Shown: positions 34,330 to 43,807, numbered from the stretch's first letter. The stretch is 64,000 bases of DNA from Chitinophaga sp. Cy-1792 (GCF_011752935.1 NZ_VWWO01000001.1:992001-1056000); one strand, 5' to 3'. A program made the numbers and translations. The notes: a model not told the origin generated them from the letters alone.

Positions 34330-35045
34330 AGTATCGGAGGTGATTGCATCTCCACAAAATCCGGCAGGTGAAGCCGGAAAAACTCCAGGTAAGCGTACAA
34401 CAGCTTTCTTCTTCTCTCCTTATTCATAGCAATTTTACCCAGTTGTGCCGCATCGGTACATTGAGAGATGGCATCTGTCAGCTCGCTGGCGGCTGGGTCC
34501 AGGTGATGGATGTGATGTGGTGGTAAATCGATATAATGCCCTTCCTGGAGGTCGAGGTAAGGCGTATATTCAGAGAACCTGCCGTTCAATTTGAAGCCCA
34601 GGTACTCCCCTACTTTTAATGTGAAGAATAAGGGCAGATTTGCCGCTATCGGCATTTCGGCGGTGTCGAGTACTTTCAGTGCGTTTTCTGCAAAATAATA
34701 CAGCTCCAGGTGCTGTTCCGGTTGTTTCAGCGTTTTCTGCAGCAGCTCGATCATATAGAGTGCGACCGTATTTTTTACAATATTGAAATGCAGGGAATTG
34801 AAGATGAAGCCAAGTTTGAACTCCGATATGCGCTGCAGATTTTTGATTTCCTGGTGATAAACCACCAATTCCAGGATATTTCCAGGCTGAAGGAGGTTGC
34901 CACGGGCAGCCTTGGGCTTGCTGGACCTTACACCATTTACAATATAGGATTGCAACCCGAACAGTTCAGTAAATACACTGACTATCAGACTGGTGTCGCC
35001 GTATTTGACGGTACGTAAAACTATGCCGTTGGTTTTATGTAACAT
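34308..35045 (-). CDS. recO: DNA repair protein RecO
   Basis: A 245-residue RecO, which anneals single strands and helps load RecA with RecR. The N-terminal OB-fold starts MLHKTNGIVLRTVKYGDTSLIVSVFTE and includes GARGVRSSK-like GVRSSKPK; a helical domain follows (NTVALYMIELLQKTL, LFFTLKVGEYLGFKLN). No zinc-binding cysteines are seen. The start is either 35045 (chosen, natural N-terminus) or 35057. It is convergent with lpxH, overlapping at the 3' end. Confidence 0.9.
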   Translation of the reverse strand: MLHKTNGIVLRTVKYGDTSLIVSVFTELFGLQSYIVNGVRSSKPKAARGNLLQPGNILELVVYHQEIKNLQRISEFKLGFIFNSLHFNIVKNTVALYMIELLQKTLKQPEQHLELYYFAENALKVLDTAEMPIAANLPLFFTLKVGEYLGFKLNGRFSEYTPYLDLQEGHYIDLPPHHIHHLDPAASELTDAISQCTDAAQLGKIAMNKERRRKLLYAYLEFFRLHLPDFVEMQSPPILHDILDA

Positions 35046-35143
35046 GGAGTAAAGCATGCAATTTAGCTAAAAGGTGGCGGTTAACAGCCAATAGCTATTT
35101 TAATTACCTTTACGCCCTTACTAAACTAAATTGAAAAATCCTC

Positions 35144-37558
35144 ATGTGGCAACGTTTAGCCGGCTTTGTGCTTAAATATCGCTTCACACTCTTACTGATT
35201 TTGTTGGCCTCAACAGGCGTAATGGCATACTTCGCCAGCAAAGTACAGATGTCCTATGATTATGTGGCTACCATTCCGCATGATAATCCAAAATTTCTCG
35301 AGTTCCAGCAGTTTAAAAAGAAGTTTGGAGAAGATGGGAATATGATGGTGCTGGGTGTGCAGACAGATAAATTCTTTCAGAGAGATTTCTTCCGGGATTA
35401 CATTCAGCTGAATAAAGATATTAAGCAGGTACATGCTGTTGAAAATATCCTGAGTGTGCCGATGGCGATCAATCTTACGAAGAATGACAGCACCAAGAAA
35501 CTGGAGGCAGGATTGCTGTTTAAAGGGGATCTTTCCAGCCAGGAAACGATTGATAGTTTACAGCACGTTTTTAACACGTTGCTGTTTTATAAGGGCCTGT
35601 TGTATAACCCGGAAACACAGGCTTATCTGATGGCCATCTATGTAAACAAAGATGTGTTCAATTCTCCCAAACGTACGGCAGTAGTAGATTCTATCTATAA
35701 GATCACAAAAGCATTTGAAGAGAAGCAGCATACAACGGTACGGTTAAGTGGTTTGCCATTAATTCGTACAGTCATGGCCGTTAAGGTCGCAGATGAACTG
35801 AAATTATTTCTGAAGATATCTTTTCTGCTGACTGGTTTGATCCTGTTTTTATTTTTCAGGTCATTGGGGTCAGTATTGATGTCGATGGTGGTAGTGGCGA
35901 TTGGTGTAATCTGGTCGGTGGCAACCATTGTACTGATGGGTTATAAAATCACTTTACTGACGGGGTTGATACCTTCGCTGATAGTGGTAATTGGGATTCC
36001 TAACTGTGTGTATTTTATCAGTAAATATCATACAGAATATGCGAAGCACCAGAATAAGGAAAGAGCATTGGTGACGATGATCCAGCGTATGGGTATTGTT
36101 ACATTATTTACCAATATCACTGCTGCGATTGGCTTTGGTGTTTTCTGTTTTACCAACAGTGCTATTCTGAAGGAATTCGGTGTGGTAGCGGGTTTGAACA
36201 TTATGTTCATATTCCTGATCTCCTTTATATTGTTGCCATCAGTACTGAGTTATCTGCCAGCGCCTAAGCTGAAACATATCTCTTACAGGGAGAGTGGGTT
36301 CATTAAAAAATTGCTCGACTTTATTACAACGCTGGTGTTTAAATATCGTACATCCGTCTACGTAGTTACCGGAGTTATGGTGATTGCGGCAATTATAGGT
36401 ATGACGAGATTACAGTCTGTAGGCTATATGCTGGATGATATTCCGCATACGGACAAGTTGTATACGGACCTGAAATTTTTTGAAGCAAACTTCAAGGGTG
36501 TGATGCCGTTGGAGATTGCGGTAGACACGAAGCGAAAGAATGGTGTGGTGAATTTGCAGACGTTGAACAAGCTGGATGAGCTGACGCAGCTGATAGCGGC
36601 GCAGCCTGATTTTGCACGTCCTTTGTCGGTAGTGGAAGGTATTAAATTTGCGAAGCAGGCGTATTATAATGGCGACAGCAGTAACTATGCGGTTCCTAAC
36701 CAGTTTGACCTTGGATTTCTTGCACCGTACCTGCGTATGAAAGCGCCGGCGGCCGGAGCGGCGGGTGCTAACAGTACTTTCAGTAAGCTGGTATCCTCGT
36801 TTATGGACAGTACGAAGCAGATAGCGAGGGTGAGTGTGAATATGGCCGATGTAGGATCAAAGCGTCTGCCTGCATTGCTGGATTCCTTGAAGCCTAAGGT
36901 GGATAAGATTTTCGACAGTAGTAAATATACTGTGACGTTTACAGGGACCAGTGTGATTTTCCAGGAGGGTACGCGATTTATCATCAGTGGTTTGACAGAG
37001 AGTATCTTATTGGCTTTTGTGCTGATCATGGGATGTATGCTGTATTTATTCAGGTCGTGGCGGATGCTGATTATATCATTGGTGCCAAATATTATTCCGT
37101 TGGTGGTAACTGCCGGTGTGATGGGTTGGGTAGGTGTTCCGTTAAAACCTTCTACGGTGTTGGTTTTCAGTGTGGCATTGGGTATAGCAATAGATGTAAC
37201 GATTCGTTTCCTGGTGAATTTCAAGCAGGAGTTACCGCATCATAATCTGGATATATCCGAGACTGTTAAGCAGACGATACATGAGACGGGGTTGAGTATT
37301 ATTTATACTTCGTTGATATTGTTTGCAGGGTTTATGATATTCAGTTTCTCGGAGTTTGGCGGAACAAAGGCGTTAGGGTGGCTAACTTCCCTTACGTTAA
37401 TTGTAGCGATGCTGACAAACCTCACTATACTGCCGGCATTGTTGTTGTGGATGGAGAAGGCATTGTTGAAGCAGGCGAATAAAAAGCAGGAATTGAAAAT
37501 GGTGGATGAGGCGGAGGATATGCCTATGGATAAGCTGGGAGTGGGCGATAAGGAGTAG
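35144..37558 (+). CDS. RND/MMPL family transporter
   Basis: An 804-residue inner-membrane protein with two repeats of one helix, a large periplasmic domain, and a five-helix bundle, as in the MMPL/hopanoid-type RND transporters. Transmembrane groups lie at about 11-30, 220-375, 405-425 and 630-780. Landmarks are PHDNPKFLEFQQFKKKFGED after the first helix and LGIAIDVTIRFL in the last bundle. The length is shorter than the drug-efflux RND pumps, and there is no adjacent membrane-fusion or outer-membrane gene, so lipid or hydrophobic-molecule transport is more likely than drug efflux. The promoter may use TACCTTTA near 35105 (one mismatch). Confidence 0.87.
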   Translation: MWQRLAGFVLKYRFTLLLILLASTGVMAYFASKVQMSYDYVATIPHDNPKFLEFQQFKKKFGEDGNMMVLGVQTDKFFQRDFFRDYIQLNKDIKQVHAVENILSVPMAINLTKNDSTKKLEAGLLFKGDLSSQETIDSLQHVFNTLLFYKGLLYNPETQAYLMAIYVNKDVFNSPKRTAVVDSIYKITKAFEEKQHTTVRLSGLPLIRTVMAVKVADELKLFLKISFLLTGLILFLFFRSLGSVLMSMVVVAIGVIWSVATIVLMGYKITLLTGLIPSLIVVIGIPNCVYFISKYHTEYAKHQNKERALVTMIQRMGIVTLFTNITAAIGFGVFCFTNSAILKEFGVVAGLNIMFIFLISFILLPSVLSYLPAPKLKHISYRESGFIKKLLDFITTLVFKYRTSVYVVTGVMVIAAIIGMTRLQSVGYMLDDIPHTDKLYTDLKFFEANFKGVMPLEIAVDTKRKNGVVNLQTLNKLDELTQLIAAQPDFARPLSVVEGIKFAKQAYYNGDSSNYAVPNQFDLGFLAPYLRMKAPAAGAAGANSTFSKLVSSFMDSTKQIARVSVNMADVGSKRLPALLDSLKPKVDKIFDSSKYTVTFTGTSVIFQEGTRFIISGLTESILLAFVLIMGCMLYLFRSWRMLIISLVPNIIPLVVTAGVMGWVGVPLKPSTVLVFSVALGIAIDVTIRFLVNFKQELPHHNLDISETVKQTIHETGLSIIYTSLILFAGFMIFSFSEFGGTKALGWLTSLTLIVAMLTNLTILPALLLWMEKALLKQANKKQELKMVDEAEDMPMDKLGVGDKE

Positions 37559-37584
37559 TCTGTATAGAACTCATTATAGGTAAG

Positions 37585-37609
37585 GGATGGCCGTTGGCCA
37601 TCCTTTTTT
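37585..37609 (+). terminator. Intrinsic terminator after the MMPL gene
   Basis: Perfect eight-base stem GGATGGCC/GGCCATCC (37585-37592, 37596-37603), loop GTT, then TTTTTTATT. Confidence 0.9.
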
Positions 37610-37767
37610 ATTGTTTTCATGTGGATGAAATTCTACATTTTCTTAATACAAAAGGGGGGACTGGACAAAAAAAATGTATAAAGTAATCTAGTAAAAAACG
37701 TTTATCCGTCATATTTACCGTTCATCACAAACAGGTATATATCCACATAAAAAAGTTAGAGGTTTAT

Positions 37768-38517
37768 AATGCCATTCTAACCACTAGTTCATGAAAAACA
37801 AATACTTAAAGGGCGCTCATTTGTCTGAGCGGAAATTTAAGGAGATTTTACGGCTGTTTGCCGATGATCTTACTGCCACGCAGATAGCGAATATCAGTGG
37901 CGTCAGCCGGGTAACGATCAACAGTTACCTGAAGAAATTAAGAAGCCAGATTGCACGTTATTGTGAGACGATGCATCCGGTAGCTGTACCTGTAGCAGCG
38001 ATATTTGAGCGGGACCTGATGGTTCGTTCAGAGCAGGAAGAGGATACGTTGGTTGCTGTAAAGACCGAGGTAGACAAGGCGGTGAAGCCTGTTATCTTTG
38101 GGATTGTTAAATCGGCAGACCGGTTGTATACAGAGATTCTTCCTGATGTCAGCAGATCAATGATCCATGCGGCTACCCGGGGCAGATCAGTTCTGGAGAA
38201 GATAGGAACTACAGAGCGTTTGCGTCATTACACGGGAGTTGTTGATTTGGGTCAGTATCGTTTGTACCGGTTGGGTTCCAAGCCATCGGATGCGAGCGGC
38301 ACACCACAGATGGACGAGGTAGATGCCTTCTGGGGGCTTACCAAGCATCGTTTAGCCAAGTTTAAGGGGCTGAACAGAAATACGGCTTATTTGCATTTGA
38401 AAGAGTGTGAATTCCGTTTCAATTACCGTAGCGATGATCTGTTTACGGTATTACTGGAGTTGTTAAAAACATATCCACTTACATTATCCTGATTTTATTT
38501 TCTAACCTAATGGCATT
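37768..38517. repeat. Short inverted repeat flanking the transposase-like gene
   Basis: AATGCCATT at 37768-37776 and its complement AATGGCATT at 38509-38517 lie 14 and 16 bases outside the coding region. They could be remnants of terminal repeats, but the match does not extend further, so chance is possible. Confidence 0.25.
37791..38492 (+). CDS. Degenerate IS1595/ISXO2-like transposase-related protein
   Basis: A 233-residue protein that resembles IS1595-type transposases at both ends: an N-terminal helix-turn-helix (FADDLTATQIANISGVSRVTINSYL-type, about 24-46), a KPVIFGIVKSADRLYTEILPDVS stretch matching the strand after the first catalytic aspartate, and a C-terminal FWGLTKHRLAKFKGLNRNTAYLHLKECEFRFNYR-type block. 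The VDESYFGG motif with the first catalytic aspartate is missing, and the second aspartate motif is replaced by unrelated sequence; the final acidic position may be D in MDEVDAFW. The DDE triad therefore looks lost and the protein is shorter than usual. The frame is intact, arguing for a retained, possibly DNA-binding, role. A 9-base inverted repeat lies close outside both ends. It has its own terminator and lies just upstream of the SusCD array. Confidence 0.65.
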   Translation: MKNKYLKGAHLSERKFKEILRLFADDLTATQIANISGVSRVTINSYLKKLRSQIARYCETMHPVAVPVAAIFERDLMVRSEQEEDTLVAVKTEVDKAVKPVIFGIVKSADRLYTEILPDVSRSMIHAATRGRSVLEKIGTTERLRHYTGVVDLGQYRLYRLGSKPSDASGTPQMDEVDAFWGLTKHRLAKFKGLNRNTAYLHLKECEFRFNYRSDDLFTVLLELLKTYPLTLS

Positions 38518-38518
38518 G

Positions 38519-38547
38519 GCCCGGCTGGACGTCAGCCGGGCTTTTTT
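38519..38547 (+). terminator. Intrinsic terminator after the transposase-like gene
   Basis: Perfect nine-base GC-rich stem GCCCGGCTG/CAGCCGGGC (38519-38527, 38533-38541) followed by six T. Confidence 0.92.
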
Positions 38548-38732
38548 GTGTGTTGTCACATGAAAAGTTTAACAATCTTTTTAGTTAAATAATTAACTAT
38601 ATGTGTTTTTTATACTGACAATCATCTAATTAGAAAGCATAAAATTAAATTATAAGTTATAGAAAAGTTAAAGCTTTGTTATCGGCATGTTATTGAACTA
38701 GTTAATACTTTAACTTTTTGTTAATAATTTCC

Positions 38733-38740
38733 TATATTTG
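38733..38740 (+). promoter_or_regulatory. -7 box of the first susC
   Basis: TATATTTG matches TAnnTTTG, with TTT at 38709-38711 as a weak -33 element 21 bases upstream. The start point would be near 38747. Confidence 0.55.
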
Positions 38741-38791
38741 GCACTGATTGAAAAATTATTAAGGAAACTGCTTGTGAGAAATAGGATGATT

Positions 38792-38833
38792 ACTTCTTTG
38801 TTTGGTTTATTAAAAAAATCATAACAAAGAAGT
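38792..38833 (+). promoter_or_regulatory. Hairpin in the first susC leader
   Basis: Perfect 11-base stem ACTTCTTTGTT/AACAAAGAAGT (38792-38802, 38823-38833) with a 20-base loop, about 45 bases into the predicted transcript and 170 bases before the start codon. No T-run follows, so it is not a terminator. Confidence 0.45.
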
Positions 38834-39005
38834 ACATTTCTTAGCGATTGTCATTTTTGAGGTATAATACATTTAGCCATAGCCAACGGACAAACTTTCT
38901 CGCCTAATTATCGATCACAAATTCTGTTTAACCTGGACTGTATTCAGACACGGATGGGCCGTGTACTGTAGTGATGATTTTTTATTAACGGAAACAAACA
39001 TGCTT

Positions 39006-42000
39006 ATGAGGAAAGTGTTATTTCTCCTCCTGGCCGTGCTATGCATTGGCGGTCAGGTCTTTGCGCAAAGTCGCACAGTATCGGGGAAAGTTACTGACGG
39101 AAGGGACGGTACTCCTGTTCCGGGTGTAACCATCCAGATCAAGGGTACCAGTAAAGGTACCACCTCCGGAGTGGATGGATCTTACAAAATCAACATTGAT
39201 GATGAAAAAACTGTGCTGGTATTCTCTTTCGTGGGATTTGCCAAACAGGAAGTTATTGCGTCAGGTTCAGTATTGAACGTGAAACTTGCATCAGACGACA
39301 AGCAACTGAGTGAGGTTGTAGTTACCGGTTATACGCAGGTAGACCGTAAGAAAGCGGTGAGTTCAATTGCTGAAGTTAGTTCCAAGCAATTGGAAAACGT
39401 ACCAATGCCGGATGTGAACCAACTCCTTCAGGGCCGTGCTCCTGGTGTGGTAAGTTCATCTGCGTCCGGTCAGCCTGGTTCTGTGCAGAAGGTTACTGTT
39501 CGTGGTATTGGTTCCCTGAGTGCAGGTGCTGGTCCACTGTACGTTATTGATGGTATCATCATGAATAACGGTCAGTTTAACTATGATGTACAATCTCAGA
39601 GCAGTGACATCATGGCGAACCTGAACCCGAATGACATCGAAAATGTGACTGTGCTGAAAGATGCGTCTGCATTGGCGCTGTATGGTGCACGTGGTTCTAA
39701 TGGTGTTATCGTGATCTCTACCAAAAAAGGTAAAGCAGGTACTTCAAAAGTAAATTTCAAAGCACAGTATGGTTTTCAGTCTCCAAGCTTTGGTAACTGG
39801 AAACAAATGAACGGACAGCAGGCTTTTGATTACAAAAGAATGGTACTGGCTAACTCAGGATATTCTCAGGAACAGATTGATGCTGCGGTGCCGGATTCTC
39901 TTCTGAAACACACCACTGATTGGAGAGATGCTGCATTTCAGAATGGACGCACCCAGAACTATGAGATCAATTCAAGCGGTGGTAATGACAAAACGAAATA
40001 CTTCCTTTCCGGTGGTTATTTCAGCCAGGATGGTGCTTTGATTTACTCTGGTATCAAAAGATATTCTGTAGTGTCTAATATCCAGCATAAAGTAAGTGAT
40101 CGTCTGGACATCGGAATGAACCTGAATCTGTCTTACACGGATACTAAAAACTCCGATGCGGGTAACCGCTACAGTAGCCCGCTGATGGGTAGCTTCGCTA
40201 ATAGCCCGCTTCTGCCGGCATATCAGCCTAATGGCGATCTGTATACAGGTTTGGAAGATTACTGGAAGGCTAATTCAGTTACCAAAGATAACTTCCTGTA
40301 TTCTGCTGCAAGAAATGGTAATACTAACCAAAACTTCCGTGGACTGGGTAAACTTTACCTGAATTACAGAATTTTCGATTGGATGAAATTTAACCAGACA
40401 GTTTCCGGTGATCTGATCATGGCGCATCAGAAAACCTACCAGGATCCTACCACACATGATGGTTTTGCTACAGATCCTGCATCTGCCGGTTATTTATATG
40501 AAGCGAATCAGACTAACAGAACCATTACTTCACAGACCTCCCTCAGTGGTAACTTCAACATGGGCGAGAAGCACCAGTTTGATTACCTGGCTATGATGGA
40601 GTATGCACCTACTCATTTTGAAGGTTTCAGTTCTGATGGTACTGGTTTTGCCAATGGTCGGATCCGTGTATTGGATGCGGCTTCCACACCTCAGTCTGTA
40701 GGCGGTAACGCTTATGATTATCGTTTCCTTTCTTACCTGGGTCAGTTGAACTATACCTACAATGGTAAGTATTACATAACAGGGTCAGTAAGAAGAGATG
40801 GTTCCAGCCGTTTTGGTGCTGATAAGAGATATGCGACCTTCTATGCATTGGGTGCTTCATGGCGTATTATCGAAGAGTCGTTCATGAAAGACCAGCATGT
40901 CTTCTCTGATCTGAAGATCCGTGCCAGCCAAGGTACCAGTGGTAATGCCAATTTTGGTAACTACCAGGCAATGGCATTGTATAAATATGATATCGCTTAT
41001 AATGGTTCTCCTTCCAGCAGACCATTTACTATTGGAAATCCAAACCTGACATGGGAAAAAAGTAGCAATACCAACTTAGGTATTGATATGGGCTTCTTCG
41101 AAAACAGGCTGACAGCTTCTGTTGATCTGTATTATAAGAAAAATACCAACCTGTTACAGGAGTTACCGATTTCAATGACCAATGGTTTTGCAACTATGTC
41201 CCAGAACGTTGGTAGCATTGCCAATAAGGGTATAGAGGCAAGTGTGTCTTCCAGAAATATCGAGCATAAAAACTTCCAGTGGAGTACAGACGTGACTTTT
41301 GCCATGAACAGAAACAAGATTCTGTCGCTGTATGATGGTCAGGACATTGTAAACCCTACTGATTATGATGGTACTGCGTACACTGGTACAATTAACAGAG
41401 TGGGCATGCCTGCATATACCTGGTACCTGAAACAGTGGGCAGGTGTTGATCCTAACAACGGGGACCCGCTGTGGTACAAAGCTGACGGAACAACCACCAA
41501 TGATATCAACAAGGCCAACTACAGAACATTTGGTTCTACTATGCCTAAGTTTACATTAGGGTTTAACAATACTTTCAACTACAAAAACTTCACTCTTTCT
41601 GCCTTTATCTACGCTTCGCAGGGTAACCAGGTGATGAACGGTACCGCAAGATATGGTGATGCAGATGGTTATCGTATGAACTGGAACTATAATGTTTCAG
41701 CAGGAACTGATTACTGGACAACACCAGGACAGAGTGCATCCAGGCCTAAACCAATTGCAGGTGGTAATCACAACTCGACCGCTTTATCCACCCGCTACCT
41801 GGAAGATGGCTCCTACATCCGTCTGCGTAACGTAACCTTAGGCTATAACCTGCCTAAAACATGGTTAAAAGCTGCGAAGATCCAGAATATACGTGTTTAT
41901 GCACAGGGTCAGAACCTGTTGACTATTACCGGTTATTCTGGTGTGGATCCTGAGATCGACTATACTGGCTATGAGTTCTTCAAGTATCCAGTAAGTAAAA

Positions 42001-42032
42001 GTGTAAGCTTCGGAGTTGATATCACTTTGTAA
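39006..42032 (+). CDS. SusC/RagA-type TonB-dependent transporter 1
   Basis: A 1008-residue outer-membrane barrel importing a bound oligomer with energy from TonB. Domains: signal peptide (1-20, cleaved at VFAQ), carboxypeptidase-regulatory-like domain (about 24-105, GKVTDGRDGTPVPGVT), plug (about 113-225, LSEVVVTGYTQ; NPNDIENVTVLKDASALALYGARG) and a barrel to the C-terminus. No STN signalling domain is present. The start is at 39006, not 39000 or upstream, because all three susC genes here share GCTTATGA just around the start codon. SusD partner follows after 24 bases. The substrate is unknown, since no degradative enzyme is nearby. Confidence 0.9.
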   Translation: MRKVLFLLLAVLCIGGQVFAQSRTVSGKVTDGRDGTPVPGVTIQIKGTSKGTTSGVDGSYKINIDDEKTVLVFSFVGFAKQEVIASGSVLNVKLASDDKQLSEVVVTGYTQVDRKKAVSSIAEVSSKQLENVPMPDVNQLLQGRAPGVVSSSASGQPGSVQKVTVRGIGSLSAGAGPLYVIDGIIMNNGQFNYDVQSQSSDIMANLNPNDIENVTVLKDASALALYGARGSNGVIVISTKKGKAGTSKVNFKAQYGFQSPSFGNWKQMNGQQAFDYKRMVLANSGYSQEQIDAAVPDSLLKHTTDWRDAAFQNGRTQNYEINSSGGNDKTKYFLSGGYFSQDGALIYSGIKRYSVVSNIQHKVSDRLDIGMNLNLSYTDTKNSDAGNRYSSPLMGSFANSPLLPAYQPNGDLYTGLEDYWKANSVTKDNFLYSAARNGNTNQNFRGLGKLYLNYRIFDWMKFNQTVSGDLIMAHQKTYQDPTTHDGFATDPASAGYLYEANQTNRTITSQTSLSGNFNMGEKHQFDYLAMMEYAPTHFEGFSSDGTGFANGRIRVLDAASTPQSVGGNAYDYRFLSYLGQLNYTYNGKYYITGSVRRDGSSRFGADKRYATFYALGASWRIIEESFMKDQHVFSDLKIRASQGTSGNANFGNYQAMALYKYDIAYNGSPSSRPFTIGNPNLTWEKSSNTNLGIDMGFFENRLTASVDLYYKKNTNLLQELPISMTNGFATMSQNVGSIANKGIEASVSSRNIEHKNFQWSTDVTFAMNRNKILSLYDGQDIVNPTDYDGTAYTGTINRVGMPAYTWYLKQWAGVDPNNGDPLWYKADGTTTNDINKANYRTFGSTMPKFTLGFNNTFNYKNFTLSAFIYASQGNQVMNGTARYGDADGYRMNWNYNVSAGTDYWTTPGQSASRPKPIAGGNHNSTALSTRYLEDGSYIRLRNVTLGYNLPKTWLKAAKIQNIRVYAQGQNLLTITGYSGVDPEIDYTGYEFFKYPVSKSVSFGVDITL

Positions 42033-42056
42033 AATCTATTAAAGGAGAAAAGTTTT

Positions 42057-43436
42057 ATGAAAAAATATATAATCGCGCTTGTTGCAGCAGGTTTGTTTAT
42101 GCAGTCCTGCAGTAATAAACTGGATGTTAAACCATATGATTCTGTGGAAGCAGGAGAGGCATTATCTGACTTGAATGGTGTTAATACAGCGTTGGGTGGT
42201 GTTTATGATGTGCTTCAGGAAACAGCGTACTATGGCCGTAACTATTGGGTTATGACCGAGTTGAACGCAGATAATGGGTATATTTCTACCACCAACGGTA
42301 ACAGATTCCTGAGTAGTTTTCGTCATGATTATGTGACAGCAGATGCAGATGTGGAAGATTTCTGGGCTTCAGCCTATAAAGGAATCATGCGTGCAAACAG
42401 GATTCTTGAAGCTGTTGATAATATCAATGCGTCACAGGATGATAAAGACCGTATCAAAGGGGAAGCGCTTTTTCTGCGTGCCCTGATGCATTTTGATCTG
42501 GTGAATGTATTTGCGCGTCCATATGCACAAGGTAATGGTGCACAGGCAGGTATTCCGATTAAGATCAAATATGAATTAGCTACTCCTGGCCGGAACACCG
42601 TTAAGGAAGTATATGATCAGGTAATAGCTGATCTGACACAGGCGAAGTCATTGCTGAAAAATATAGGTATCGGCACTAAATACAAAGCAAGTCAGTATGC
42701 GGCTTCCGCTTTACTGGCGAGAGTTTACCTGTATAAGGGCGATAAAGCAAATGCTATTACAGAAGCAACGAATGTAATCAATGCGGGATATCAGATTCAG
42801 GGATCTTCCATTGAATTCTATAGCACACCAGGAACTGCGGATGAAATTTTCACACTTCGTTTTATGGCTTCTGAGGCAACCGGTTCAAATGACATGGGAG
42901 CGATGTACCAGATGTATAGCTATGGTGATGTGAGAGTGTCGCCAGACCTTTATACCACATTGGATAGCAGCGATAGCCGTAATGTTTATTTTGAGGCTTA
43001 TTCGCACGAATTCCTTAATGCCAAGTTTACTATTCAGGATGGCAAGGATGGATTAACCAGTCCTAAATTGCTTCGTCTGGAGGAAATGTACCTGGTACGT
43101 GCGGAAGCAAACAGCAGCACTAATCCGGATGCAGCGATTGCAGATGTGAATGTAATCAGAGAGAAGAGGAATCTGAAGCCATTGTCTGGTGTGGCACCAA
43201 ATGCGGTATTGGATTCAGTTCTGGCTGAAAGTCGTAAAGAGTTCATGTTTGAAGGTCACCGTTATTTTGATTTATTGAGAAATGGGCGTGGTGTAAACAG
43301 GAACTTCTGTGGTAATCCGCTGGCGATTACTGCGCCATGTTCATTTGGTGCGAATGCAACCAATTTGATCTGGCCTATTCCGCAGGCGGAGAAAAATACC
43401 AATCCTGGTATTGAGCAGAATGAAGGATACGAATAA
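42057..43436 (+). CDS. SusD/RagB family lipoprotein 1
   Basis: A 459-residue outer-membrane lipoprotein that acts as the lid of SusC and binds substrate at the surface. The lipobox is FMQSC with C18. The tetratricopeptide-like SusD fold is recognisable from YKGIMRANRILEAVDNI, KGEALFLRALMHFDLVNVFARPYAQG, and the C-terminal LRLEEMYLVRAEA, SRKEFMFEGHRYFDLLRNG and NPGIEQNEGY. It is shorter than average (about 500). It lies 24 bases behind its SusC and is followed by a terminator, so the two form a closed operon. Confidence 0.92.
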   Translation: MKKYIIALVAAGLFMQSCSNKLDVKPYDSVEAGEALSDLNGVNTALGGVYDVLQETAYYGRNYWVMTELNADNGYISTTNGNRFLSSFRHDYVTADADVEDFWASAYKGIMRANRILEAVDNINASQDDKDRIKGEALFLRALMHFDLVNVFARPYAQGNGAQAGIPIKIKYELATPGRNTVKEVYDQVIADLTQAKSLLKNIGIGTKYKASQYAASALLARVYLYKGDKANAITEATNVINAGYQIQGSSIEFYSTPGTADEIFTLRFMASEATGSNDMGAMYQMYSYGDVRVSPDLYTTLDSSDSRNVYFEAYSHEFLNAKFTIQDGKDGLTSPKLLRLEEMYLVRAEANSSTNPDAAIADVNVIREKRNLKPLSGVAPNAVLDSVLAESRKEFMFEGHRYFDLLRNGRGVNRNFCGNPLAITAPCSFGANATNLIWPIPQAEKNTNPGIEQNEGYE

Positions 43437-43460
43437 CAGTAAGCGTGTTATAACTCAGGA

Positions 43461-43491
43461 GGGGTTCTGCGAAAGCGGAGCCCCTTTTTTT
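43461..43491 (+). terminator. Intrinsic terminator after SusCD unit 1
   Basis: Ten-base stem with two G-U pairs (43461-43470, 43475-43484), GAAA tetraloop, and seven T. Confidence 0.9.
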
Positions 43492-43582
43492 ATGCAGATT
43501 TTATATATTTTTTATGAAGTTTTAACATATATTTATAAATTAAAAAATTGTTAAAGTATTTTTATCAAGAAAAGTTTTTGTA

Positions 43583-43613
43583 TTTGAATTAAAAAAATAT
43601 AGTTATATATTTG
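43583..43613 (+). promoter_or_regulatory. Consensus promoter of the second susC
   Basis: TTTG (43583-43586), a 19-base spacer and TATATTTG (43606-43613): a perfect Bacteroidota promoter. The start point near 43620 leaves a leader of about 190 bases. Confidence 0.8.
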
Positions 43614-43727
43614 CTTAGGGGCAACAAATTCGTTATATTCTTGTTATTAACCTGTTATTTAACATTTATTTAGATGGTTTAATATAATGAAATAATTATA
43701 TCTATATAGCTATAGTCAGTAGTTATA

Positions 43728-43741
43728 TAGTATTGGTTTTT
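43728..43741 (+). promoter_or_regulatory. Shared leader motif, copy in second susC
   Basis: TAGTATTGGTTTTT, identical to 50236-50249 before the third susC. Here it lies 80 bases before the start codon. TTG within it is followed after 17 bases by TAGTTTTA, so it may instead be part of a second, weaker promoter. Confidence 0.4.
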
Positions 43742-43807
43742 TGCGTGTTACATAGTTTTAAAACCTGTTAACTTCTTTTTTATTAGTCAATCAAAACCAA
43801 GTCGCTT

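Larger units (their letters stand above)
38548..39005 (+). other. Upstream region and long leader of the first susC
   Basis: A 458-base AT-rich stretch without a supported gene. It contains a -7 box at 38733-38740, then a leader of about 260 bases with a hairpin at 38792-38833. The reading frame of susC extends back to a GTG at 38961, but the added residues do not look like a signal peptide. Confidence 0.5.
43492..43807 (+). other. Upstream region and leader of the second susC
   Basis: About 316 very AT-rich bases with no supported gene. It contains a consensus promoter at 43583-43613 and, in the leader, the 14-base motif 43728-43741 shared with the third susC leader. Confidence 0.5.

Noticed and set aside
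43492..43730. AT-rich tract as a possible replication origin or transferred segment
   Set aside because: No DnaA-box cluster or mobility gene is seen; AT-rich leaders are usual before susC genes.
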